Position numbers and translations under genes: made by a program
Notes under the pieces: model-generated
Told to the model about the DNA's origin: nothing
Databases searched by the model: none
Seen by the model: the letters and a program-made list of their open reading frames with translations, nothing else
Part shown: positions 23,892 through 30,919 of the stretch, one piece after another
Numbering within the stretch: the stretch's first letter is position 1
How the letters are laid out: every line of letters starts with the position of its first letter
Assembly: GCA_937129145.1 (NCBI GenBank)
Contig: CAKZMU010000095.1
Location: forward strand, 1 to 32,298
DNA length: 32,298 nt
Reading direction: 5' to 3'
Origin: an uncultured Lacinutrix sp.
GTDB taxonomy: Bacteria > Bacteroidota > Bacteroidia > Flavobacteriales > Flavobacteriaceae

Positions 23892-25091
23892 TTATTTTAG
23901 TATGGTGGTGAGTTCTTTATCGTTTTTGAGTTCTTTGAATATTTTCAGTAGCTTGTCCTTTTGGTTGATGTTGATGCATTCTGTATGCCCTTGAAATTTA
24001 CTTTTAGGTCTATATTTATACTCTTTAAAATCCTCCAATATTTTTTCCTCTTTATAGAATATATGATATAAGTTCCCAACTACAAATTTAAGTATCTCTA
24101 CTTTACACTTGCTATACCCCCTCATGTGGCCTAGTCTATGTTGTAAAGTTTTAGCTATACCTATTTTTAAAAATTCTTTTTTATCCTTTTTTAACTTCAC
24201 TAAGTAAAAATATCTTTTTTCTTTCAAATAATCTTCTTTATTTCTTTCTACTGTGGTCCTATTATAAAGTCCTTTACTTTTATCCCAACTGCATTTAACA
24301 CATATGTTACCTGCTAATAAATTATGTAACCTAACTCTTACTTCTCCGTGATCGGGGCAAATGTAACTGACCATACTGTCACCGCTTTTCATACCATCAA
24401 GATTGAAAATATATCTATCTCCGAATAATTTTTTAAGTCTTGCTTCTGCTTCTTTGCGTTTAATCTTTCTTGCATTTGTACTCCTGTCTCTACCACACTC
24501 GTTACAGCCCTCTCCTTGCATAAGTTTAGCAAGTTTCTTTTGCTTCAATCCATGTTTTGAGCAACGAAATTCCACAATATCCTGAGACGTGTTAAAAATT
24601 GAATCGGAAAAGTCTAAAGTTCTGTTCTTATACTTTTCATTAAGCTGTTGTAAATAATATTCTGGTGGACTTTTTCTATTCTGTGTGTATTTTTCTTTTC
24701 CACATTCTAGGCATCCACTACTTCCTTGATAATACCTACTGGGTATAGCTGAAAAATCTCCGTGTTTTTTACAAGTAACTATTACTTCCGTATTAATACT
24801 TATATATTCAGATTTTTCAAAAGAATGTAAATCTCCATAAATCTCAATTCCTCTTTGTATAAAGATATCTATATTATGTGAACATGCATTTGCTCTTTTA
24901 GAAATAGCACATTGAGGACACTCTGTTCCCATGAGTAAGTTAGCCAAAGATGCACTATTTTTTCCATGTTCTGGGCACTCATAGTATACTCTGTTTTTAT
25001 AGAGGGTTACGGTATCTTCATCGAAAATCAAGGATGGGTGTATATTTTTAAGTCTTTCTAGGTATATTTCTTTTTTACTTTTCTTGCACAT
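23892..25091 (-). CDS. Free-standing GIY-YIG-type homing endonuclease with four zinc-ribbon repeats
   Basis: A 399-aa protein. Four treble-clef/zinc-ribbon repeats of the CPEHG...C..C type span residues 39 to 61, 107 to 130, 177 to 199 and 245 to 267 (CPEHGKNSASLANLLMGTEC; CKKHGDFSA; CSKHGLKQKKL; CPDHGEVRVRL). They probably read DNA. The C-terminal part is a GIY-YIG-like (T5orf172/MUG113-type) nuclease: YFYLVKL at 294 to 300, FLKIGIAKT at 307 to 315, Arg319, and a Glu in YKEEKILEDF at 346 to 355 that would bind the metal. It sits exactly between the capsid terminator and the next promoter, a usual seat for intergenic homing genes beside a conserved gene. No own promoter was found; its ATG is 15 bases after the terminator T-tract. 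Confidence 0.85.
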   Translation of the reverse strand: MCKKSKKEIYLERLKNIHPSLIFDEDTVTLYKNRVYYECPEHGKNSASLANLLMGTECPQCAISKRANACSHNIDIFIQRGIEIYGDLHSFEKSEYISINTEVIVTCKKHGDFSAIPSRYYQGSSGCLECGKEKYTQNRKSPPEYYLQQLNEKYKNRTLDFSDSIFNTSQDIVEFRCSKHGLKQKKLAKLMQGEGCNECGRDRSTNARKIKRKEAEARLKKLFGDRYIFNLDGMKSGDSMVSYICPDHGEVRVRLHNLLAGNICVKCSWDKSKGLYNRTTVERNKEDYLKEKRYFYLVKLKKDKKEFLKIGIAKTLQHRLGHMRGYSKCKVEILKFVVGNLYHIFYKEEKILEDFKEYKYRPKSKFQGHTECININQKDKLLKIFKELKNDKELTTILK

Positions 25092-25105
25092 AAACGTAAA
25101 GGTAC

Positions 25106-25141
25106 AAAAAATCCTCTAAACAAACTAATGGTCAGAGGATT
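25106..25141 (-). terminator. Intrinsic terminator of the capsid gene
   Basis: On the minus strand AATCCTCT pairs with AGAGGATT (8 bp, 16-base loop), followed by a T-tract. It lies 25 bases after the capsid stop and just before the homing endonuclease ATG. Confidence 0.85.
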
Positions 25142-25165
25142 AATTTTAATATATGTAATTAGTGA

Positions 25166-26878
25166 TTATGAGAAAGTTCTGCGAGTAGCATCCGATTTCT
25201 CTAAACAAACGAAGCGCGAAACATCAAGTAATGCAAGCGAAACTGAGTTGTAGGCATAGAAGGTCTGGCTCATCTGCTTATGACTAGAAATTATGTCTGA
25301 ACTTTTGTAGGCATCATATCTTCCAGACTCTCTTCCAAAATAAGTCATTCCCCCTTTAGGACGAACAAGATAAAGGTTTGCATCTGATTTTCCACCTTCA
25401 ACTAACTTAGCTCCTTCTGGAACTGAGGCGTTGTTGGAATAGCTTTGATCCATTGCATCCCAAATAACCATTGAGTTAGTTGTTTCTGCGTATCCGTTTT
25501 GTTGGAAACCTCTTGAGAAACGGTCTGTCATTGCATAACCGTAGTCCAAAGTAAGATCGTGGTCAATCATAACCTGTCCAATTCCTTTTAAAAATACTCC
25601 TGTGAACCTGATGTAATCAAGTACAAGCTCTTTGTTGGAACCGTCTCTTGAAGTAATGACATCGTTAGGTAATAGGCTTCCTCCGCTTGATTGTACGAAA
25701 GGTGCGATTGCTGCGATTTGACGCTCTACTTCATCTTTGAAGATTTCAAGTACGTTGTCATACGCTTGCTTACCACATTTGAATGTGATTTTTCTATCCT
25801 CAACTTTCATTGGGTTGCTACGGAATACATATTCTACAGCTTCCTTGATATGAGAAACAGTGATTACACGAGAGTACTTGATAATGTAACCTCTACGTAA
25901 TTGGTGCCATAGACCTTCGTTGATAAGGACATGTGAGTTACCTGATTTGAATTCTGCCGCCTGTGCGAAATAAAGTTCTTTAGCGGTAACTTTTTCAAGT
26001 TCTCTAAGTACTAAGAATTCTGCTGTTGAAGCAACACCAGCTACTGCTGTAGGCTTACGTTGTCCTCCCGCTTGAAGTGCCGTGTCAAAAATAACGGCCA
26101 ATTCTCCCATTTGAGAAGCTTCGGCTAGGATTTCGTTCATATAGTCTTTAGAACCTGAGCTTGCACCAGCGAAACCTCTTTTATCGGCATAACCTGTGTA
26201 CATGGCCTCGATACCTCTTGTTCCACCTAAACGGAACCTCATTTTCATTTCAGATGGTCTTCCTTCCAAATCTACAGTTCCGTAGTTCTTTCCGAATTCT
26301 CCTCCTGTTTTTTGACCTACTCTCTCGTAACGGATACCAGAGATAAGGTTAGCGGCACTGAAATATTGTCTTTTATCGTTACTTGATAATGTAACGGTAT
26401 GGATAAAAGCATCTCCGTCTAAATCGACATCTTCGTTTACAACGTAAACTTGTTGACCTCTATAAGGGTCGTTAGTTAAGATATCTCCTGGAGAATATTT
26501 TCTGTTAAGCGCAATTTTGAAAGTTCCTTCGTCGATACCTGGTTTGATTTGGTAGGACATGTCCCTTACCGTCATACACTGTGTGTCGTCTCTTTCAACT
26601 GGGATGGAGTAAGTGAATTCTCCGTCAAAACCATCCACTTCCAAGATTTGTCTGTTACGGACAAGTTCTGGAAAGATAGTATCGTTGATCATCTTCTGGT
26701 TAAGGAAGAAACTTTGCATTCCCATGTGCATCTTATCAGGGTCTTCCTGATATAGTCCGTACATGGAAGGTTTGTCGAACGAACCAGTAAAGGATTTTGC
26801 CCCCTTCTCGTCCGTGAACATAATAATTTGGTCGGAGTTGAATTGGTACCCTAGACCTTTCTGGATTACATTAGCCAT
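25166..26878 (-). CDS. Major capsid protein, crAss-like (HK97 fold)
   Basis: A 570-aa protein that fits the crAss-like major capsid protein in position (after portal and scaffold) and in sequence: LFLNQKMINDTIFPELVRNR-like N-terminal helix (QSFFLNQKMINDTIFPELVR), SYQIKPGIDEGTFKIAL, GNSHVLINEGLWHQLRRGYI, and a C-terminal run WDAMDQSYSNNASVPEGAKL followed by YLVRPKGGMTYFGRESG. The last residues (LLDVSRFVCLEKSDATRRTF) are conserved-looking. Relatives are about 500 aa, so this one is somewhat longer. It follows the scaffold by 27 bases with no promoter between, and has its own strong terminator, which suits a gene needing high and separate output. HK97 fold is known for the family and not visible directly. 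Confidence 0.85.
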   Translation of the reverse strand: MANVIQKGLGYQFNSDQIIMFTDEKGAKSFTGSFDKPSMYGLYQEDPDKMHMGMQSFFLNQKMINDTIFPELVRNRQILEVDGFDGEFTYSIPVERDDTQCMTVRDMSYQIKPGIDEGTFKIALNRKYSPGDILTNDPYRGQQVYVVNEDVDLDGDAFIHTVTLSSNDKRQYFSAANLISGIRYERVGQKTGGEFGKNYGTVDLEGRPSEMKMRFRLGGTRGIEAMYTGYADKRGFAGASSGSKDYMNEILAEASQMGELAVIFDTALQAGGQRKPTAVAGVASTAEFLVLRELEKVTAKELYFAQAAEFKSGNSHVLINEGLWHQLRRGYIIKYSRVITVSHIKEAVEYVFRSNPMKVEDRKITFKCGKQAYDNVLEIFKDEVERQIAAIAPFVQSSGGSLLPNDVITSRDGSNKELVLDYIRFTGVFLKGIGQVMIDHDLTLDYGYAMTDRFSRGFQQNGYAETTNSMVIWDAMDQSYSNNASVPEGAKLVEGGKSDANLYLVRPKGGMTYFGRESGRYDAYKSSDIISSHKQMSQTFYAYNSVSLALLDVSRFVCLEKSDATRRTFS

Positions 26879-26905
26879 TTTTATTTGTTTAGTTGTTGAT
26901 TGTTA

Positions 26906-27994
26906 TTATTCGGCCATCGGTATGTCGAAGCCTTCTTGTTTTTCCTGTTTTACAGGTGTTTTTTCTTGTGGTTTTACTTTTCTAAGGTCGATGAGTACTT
27001 TTTTTGTTACCTCTGTTTTCGCCTTGGACTGATATTCTTTGAGAAAATTTTCCTTATCGGAAAGAAATGCTATGAGATCGACCGCTTTTTCTGGGTCTTG
27101 CATCATATCATTGTACAGGGTATCTATTGCATACTCCCCCTCGTTTGTTCTTTTTGTTGCAAGGTCTACGTATTTTTTTACAGTAGCGTCCTTTAATTCT
27201 TTATCTTTCAATACTTTGGAAAGGTTCTTCTTATACTCCTTTTCCTGTTTTAGTGTATCTTTCTGCTTGTCCTCGAGCTCTTTTTGTTTCGAGGCCACAT
27301 AGTCTTGGGCCTTTTTGTTGGTATCCTCTACTATTTTGCTTACTTCGGTATCTAAAACTAACTCTTTCTTCTTTTCATCTAATTCAAAAAGAGCGGCCTT
27401 ATCGGAATATCCTTTTGCCTTTAAGTGGTTGTAGTAGATGTTCTCCTGTACCTTCTCATTGTCAAGGTCTACACCTTTGAAAGGGTTCAAATAGTTCTCT
27501 ACATTTTGTTTAGAACCGAATATTTCCTCTAAATCTCCGCCTTTGAGTACTATTTCGGCTACTTGTTTCTGTCTGTCGTCGGCATCTTTTATTGATAAGA
27601 AACCTTCTTCGTAGCTTTTTTTATACTCTTGGTCTTGATTTTCCTGAATTTGTAAGAACGTTTCCTCGTCTAAGGACTCCATTTCGGAAAGGGCGACTTC
27701 GTTCCCGTCTTTATCGACGATTACCCCGTCTTGCCATTTACCGTTTTCAAGTAATGTTTTTGCGAGACTTGCAAAATTGTTAGTAGTAGTTTGAGGCTCT
27801 ACGGGCTTGTCTTCTTCTTTTACTTCGACAACGGGCTTTACCTCTTCTTCCTGTTGCTGTTCTTCTTTTTCCTCTGCCTCTTGCCCTTCGATCACCATGT
27901 TCTCCATAGTGACTTCTTCTTTTTGTTCTACTACTGCATCGGGATTGACGCTTTTTAATATACTATCGAAATCTAGATTTAGTGTGTTTTCCAT
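26906..27994 (-). CDS. Probable capsid scaffolding protein
   Basis: A 362-aa very acidic and helical protein with Glu-rich low-complexity segments in residues 20 to 70 (EGQEAEEKEEQQQEEEVKPV) and long charged helices (KIVEDTNKKAQDYVASKQKE; DKQKDTLKQEKEYKKNLSKV). The basic C-terminus (KKVLIDLRKVKPQEKTPVKQ) is like the capsid-binding end of many scaffolds. It lies between portal and major capsid genes, the usual scaffold position. No sequence family was recognised, so the call rests on composition and place. The ATG at 27994 lies only 2 bases after the -7-like CAAATTTG; if that promoter is used for this gene, translation may start instead at the ATG of residue 30 (MENMVIEG). Confidence 0.7.
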   Translation of the reverse strand: MENTLNLDFDSILKSVNPDAVVEQKEEVTMENMVIEGQEAEEKEEQQQEEEVKPVVEVKEEDKPVEPQTTTNNFASLAKTLLENGKWQDGVIVDKDGNEVALSEMESLDEETFLQIQENQDQEYKKSYEEGFLSIKDADDRQKQVAEIVLKGGDLEEIFGSKQNVENYLNPFKGVDLDNEKVQENIYYNHLKAKGYSDKAALFELDEKKKELVLDTEVSKIVEDTNKKAQDYVASKQKELEDKQKDTLKQEKEYKKNLSKVLKDKELKDATVKKYVDLATKRTNEGEYAIDTLYNDMMQDPEKAVDLIAFLSDKENFLKEYQSKAKTEVTKKVLIDLRKVKPQEKTPVKQEKQEGFDIPMAE

Positions 27995-27996
27995 TA

Positions 27997-28037
27997 CAAA
28001 TTTGCGGTTTTTAATTGGTTTTTAAAATTTTCTAAAA
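27997..28037 (-). promoter_or_regulatory. Possible promoter of the scaffold-capsid unit
   Basis: Minus-strand TTTTAGAAAATTT (one mismatch to the box of the other units) is followed after exactly 20 bases by CAAATTTG, one mismatch to TAnnTTTG. The distance to the annotated ATG is only 2 bases, which would put the transcription start inside the start codon, so this site is the weakest of the four. Confidence 0.45.
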
Positions 28038-28045
28038 ATTATACT

Positions 28046-28105
28046 ATTAATATTAATTATTAGTTTAGTTTTTTTATTGTTAACTTAACTAATAGTTTAG
28101 TTTTT
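28046..28105. repeat. AT-rich palindrome and 13-base direct repeat downstream of the portal gene
   Basis: A perfect 12-base palindrome ATTAATATTAAT lies at 28046 to 28057. TAGTTTAGTTTTT occurs at 28061 to 28073 and again at 28093 to 28105, the second copy overlapping the portal stop codon. The portal-scaffold gap (28000 to 28096) has no G/C-rich terminator hairpin. Confidence 0.6.
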
Positions 28106-30856
28106 GTTTATAATACTTCGGAAATTTTCATCCTTGTTTTTTTGCTCGTCCAGCTTTATCTTTTTTAGGTCTTTATTCAATACTGCCATCTTGTAAGCCA
28201 AATCTTTTGCTGACTTACCTTCTTCTATGTCAAGTTTTCTATTGTCAACTTCGTTCTTAGAATCGATATCATATTTTTTAAGTGCATTGTTAGCTGCTTC
28301 ATTCAGTGCCTTGATATCTTCGTCATTACCATCGGCATTTGTTAATCGACCAATTGATTCTAATCGTTCTACTTCCAACTTGTTCTCCCTATCTCTTTGT
28401 TTGGACATTTCAGCCCACTCACGATCATTTTGTTTTTCCTGTGCTTGTGATTGCAGGGTTTTATCTAGTTGTTCTTTTTCAAATTGTCTCTGCTCGTTTT
28501 GAAGTCTTTCCTGTCGTTGTCTCTCTCTTTTACCGAATTCTATAAGAGAGGTAAAGCTATCGGATTTGGCTATTTCTGCAAATGCCACAACATCATGTTC
28601 CTTGGTATTGTCAGAAACCATTATCTGTTTTAGGCTCTCTAACTGCTTCTTGCTCTTGGTATCGGAAGTAGGTCTTACCCCTAATTTACGTAAATGGAAT
28701 TTATCGTCCGAGAAAGTTTGGTATATAACATCGTTATCGGTATTGGTATAGAAGGTAGATATATCCTTATCGTTCTGTACCGAATATTGGGCGACGGCTA
28801 AATGTAGTTCGACTTTCTTTTTTCGGCTGTTGTTGAACTTTGTGAAAATAGTCGAAGTTTGCGCGTAGGATGCCTCTTGCCCTACTTTTATACCTTCATT
28901 GGTCTGATACTCGTTGGGTGTACCTTTTCTTTGTTCCGTTATTCCTATTTGCTCGTAGGCTTGTTGCTTGTAGTAGTTTGCCAGCTCTATTCTACTTTGT
29001 ATTTCTTGTGTGAAGGTTACGGTCTGTTGTATAAAAGTATTGGCCGTATTTCCCGCCTGTTGGGTATTTTGCTTTCGCATATCGACTGGGAAAATACCTA
29101 TGTCACGAATAGTGTCCCTTAATTCCGAAAGTTGTTCGTTCATATTACCTTCTTTCATGTCCGAAGGTAAAAGACCTATATCTACAAGGAAGAAAGAGCC
29201 CAGTTCTTTCTCTATGAGATGGGTAATTTGGTTAAGTGATATATTGTGCCCTAATTGGTAAGGTCTTATCCTTTGTGCTAAAGAGCTTCCTATGATTCCA
29301 GCGACTGGTAATTTTACGTCGTAAAGGTTACTGTTACCTTTTATTTGAAAATCCATTTCTTCCAAAGGAAGGTAAATATCCTCGGACCTGGAAGATCCTG
29401 CTATTTTTATACCAGAATATACTGCTGGAAAATAAGTTGGACAGATTATGTTTGTCTCATCGGATTTCATGAACTCCTCTAAGCTCATGTTCTTTTTTAT
29501 CTTTATTTCATTTTCTTTGATGAACTCTTTAAGTAGGTCTTCTTTAACTAAATCCTCTACCGTATATCCATCTTCGGTATCGTAACGTATTGCGTAATAT
29601 AAGTTATATCCTTTTATATAGGCTTCGGTCACCCTGAAGGTATTTCCACTTACCTTTATATCTTTTCTTAACTCTTTTCCGAAATTTGCGCTGTGGTGAA
29701 CTGAGTCGTTATAACTGGATATCCATGTTGGAGTAACGGTTTGGGTTCCATCTGGGTTTATCGTTATCTCTTCTCCCATCGGTATATTGAAAGCCGATTG
29801 ATATTCTTGGTATATTTCTCTGTTGAAGTAGTCTCCGTCTGGAACTATCGCGGCCCTGTTAGGGGTTTGGTACGGGTTGGTGTTAGAACCTCTTTGACCT
29901 TTTATATTGGTATATTTATCATACACGGTGGCCAAATCATCTATTTGGTTCTTGGAAAGTCTGTGACCGTATTTTTCAACTATTTGCGAAGCCGTCATAG
30001 GGAACATCCTTCCAACGTATTCTCCGTCCTGCGGGTTTTCTATGTCGAGGTTTTGAGAAAAGAACACAAGTCGTGGGTCCCATCTCTCTGGATTATAGGA
30101 ATCGTGCCCTACCCTGTAATGTGTAAAGTACCTTCCAGTCAAAAGGTAATCTCTCATCTCTTCCTTTTCCATGTCCTCCATATGGAAGTCAATGGAATCT
30201 TGCTCATATTTTTTCTCCGCCCATTCGACCGCCCTTACCTTCCATGATTTGGACATTTGTTTTTCTATCTCCTGCGGAGGTACTATTTTGTTTTTTTCTT
30301 CTTGGAGATATTGGAGGTACTGTTGTTTTTCTTCTTCGGATTCAAAATCGTCCTTAACTGGGTTTATCCCTTTTTGGGCCAGCATTTTGTTAAGGTGATT
30401 CGTGAAGGACTGCTGTACGTACTGCTTTACCCTTTGCTCTTTTTCACGTATAAAATCGTTCTTTGCAAAATCATCGTCGGAGACTATTCTTATAACGTCC
30501 GTCATGTTAGGGAGCTCCCCTATCAATTGATTGACTATCATCCCTAGTATATCATAGTGTTTGATATAGGTGGGTAGTTCTACGTTCTTCATAAGTTCCC
30601 CAATCCCTTGTAAGGAATTAAAATCCTCGTCGGACATAAAGTCCTTATATACCAAACGCCCCTCTACCATATCATAATAATCGGTAAAATCGGCGTTTTC
30701 TTTTATTTGTTGCCACGCTATTGACTCAAGGGCATCTAAAGTTGCCATCGAATGGTCCTTAGTCTTCTTCGACTTAGGAATCATTTGATTTGGAAGGGAA
30801 CTATAATTTCCAACTCCAACTCCACTATGGTAATGATAATTAAGACTTTCGTTCAT
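28097..30856 (-). CDS. Portal protein, crAss-like
   Basis: A 919-aa protein from the ATG at 30856 (MNESLNYHYHSGVGVGNYSS); a TTG start 21 bases upstream would overlap the promoter -7 element and is rejected. It is much longer than most portals, as in crAss-like phages. Features seen: WQQIKENADFTDYYDMVEGR and PTYIKHYDILGMIVNQLIGE near the N-terminus (typical of this portal family), a beta/wing region with RYFTHYRVGHDSYNPERWDP, a stem/clip region (SSLAQRIRPYQLGHNISLNQ), and a long charged C-terminal helix (RQRQERLQNEQRQFEKEQLD) forming a probable barrel inside the head. It forms the dodecameric vertex through which terminase packs DNA. Its promoter lies 18 bases before the ATG. Confidence 0.87.
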   Translation of the reverse strand: MNESLNYHYHSGVGVGNYSSLPNQMIPKSKKTKDHSMATLDALESIAWQQIKENADFTDYYDMVEGRLVYKDFMSDEDFNSLQGIGELMKNVELPTYIKHYDILGMIVNQLIGELPNMTDVIRIVSDDDFAKNDFIREKEQRVKQYVQQSFTNHLNKMLAQKGINPVKDDFESEEEKQQYLQYLQEEKNKIVPPQEIEKQMSKSWKVRAVEWAEKKYEQDSIDFHMEDMEKEEMRDYLLTGRYFTHYRVGHDSYNPERWDPRLVFFSQNLDIENPQDGEYVGRMFPMTASQIVEKYGHRLSKNQIDDLATVYDKYTNIKGQRGSNTNPYQTPNRAAIVPDGDYFNREIYQEYQSAFNIPMGEEITINPDGTQTVTPTWISSYNDSVHHSANFGKELRKDIKVSGNTFRVTEAYIKGYNLYYAIRYDTEDGYTVEDLVKEDLLKEFIKENEIKIKKNMSLEEFMKSDETNIICPTYFPAVYSGIKIAGSSRSEDIYLPLEEMDFQIKGNSNLYDVKLPVAGIIGSSLAQRIRPYQLGHNISLNQITHLIEKELGSFFLVDIGLLPSDMKEGNMNEQLSELRDTIRDIGIFPVDMRKQNTQQAGNTANTFIQQTVTFTQEIQSRIELANYYKQQAYEQIGITEQRKGTPNEYQTNEGIKVGQEASYAQTSTIFTKFNNSRKKKVELHLAVAQYSVQNDKDISTFYTNTDNDVIYQTFSDDKFHLRKLGVRPTSDTKSKKQLESLKQIMVSDNTKEHDVVAFAEIAKSDSFTSLIEFGKRERQRQERLQNEQRQFEKEQLDKTLQSQAQEKQNDREWAEMSKQRDRENKLEVERLESIGRLTNADGNDEDIKALNEAANNALKKYDIDSKNEVDNRKLDIEEGKSAKDLAYKMAVLNKDLKKIKLDEQKNKDENFRSIINKN

Positions 30857-30874
30857 TGTAGATTGTGCAATAGG

Positions 30875-30915
30875 CAAACTTACGAATTGTTAAGAATATC
30901 ACAAAGTTTCTAAAA
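30875..30915 (-). promoter_or_regulatory. Predicted promoter of the portal gene
   Basis: Minus-strand TTTTAGAAACTTT (30915 to 30903), followed by a G that completes a TTTG -33-like element, then exactly 20 bases after the 13-mer TAAGTTTG (30882 to 30875), a perfect TAnnTTTG. The bases AACAATTC in the spacer are at the same place as in the tail-module promoter. It lies in the 63-base gap between the terminase stop and the portal ATG. Confidence 0.72.
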
Positions 30916-30919
30916 TTTA

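Noticed and set aside
28046..28057. Palindrome as a replication origin
   Set aside because: Short AT palindromes arise easily in this AT-rich DNA; there are no iterons or replication genes nearby.
30857..30877. TTG start for the portal protein
   Set aside because: The TTG overlaps the last bases of a perfect -7 promoter element, so it would not be in the transcript. The ATG at 30856 is normal.
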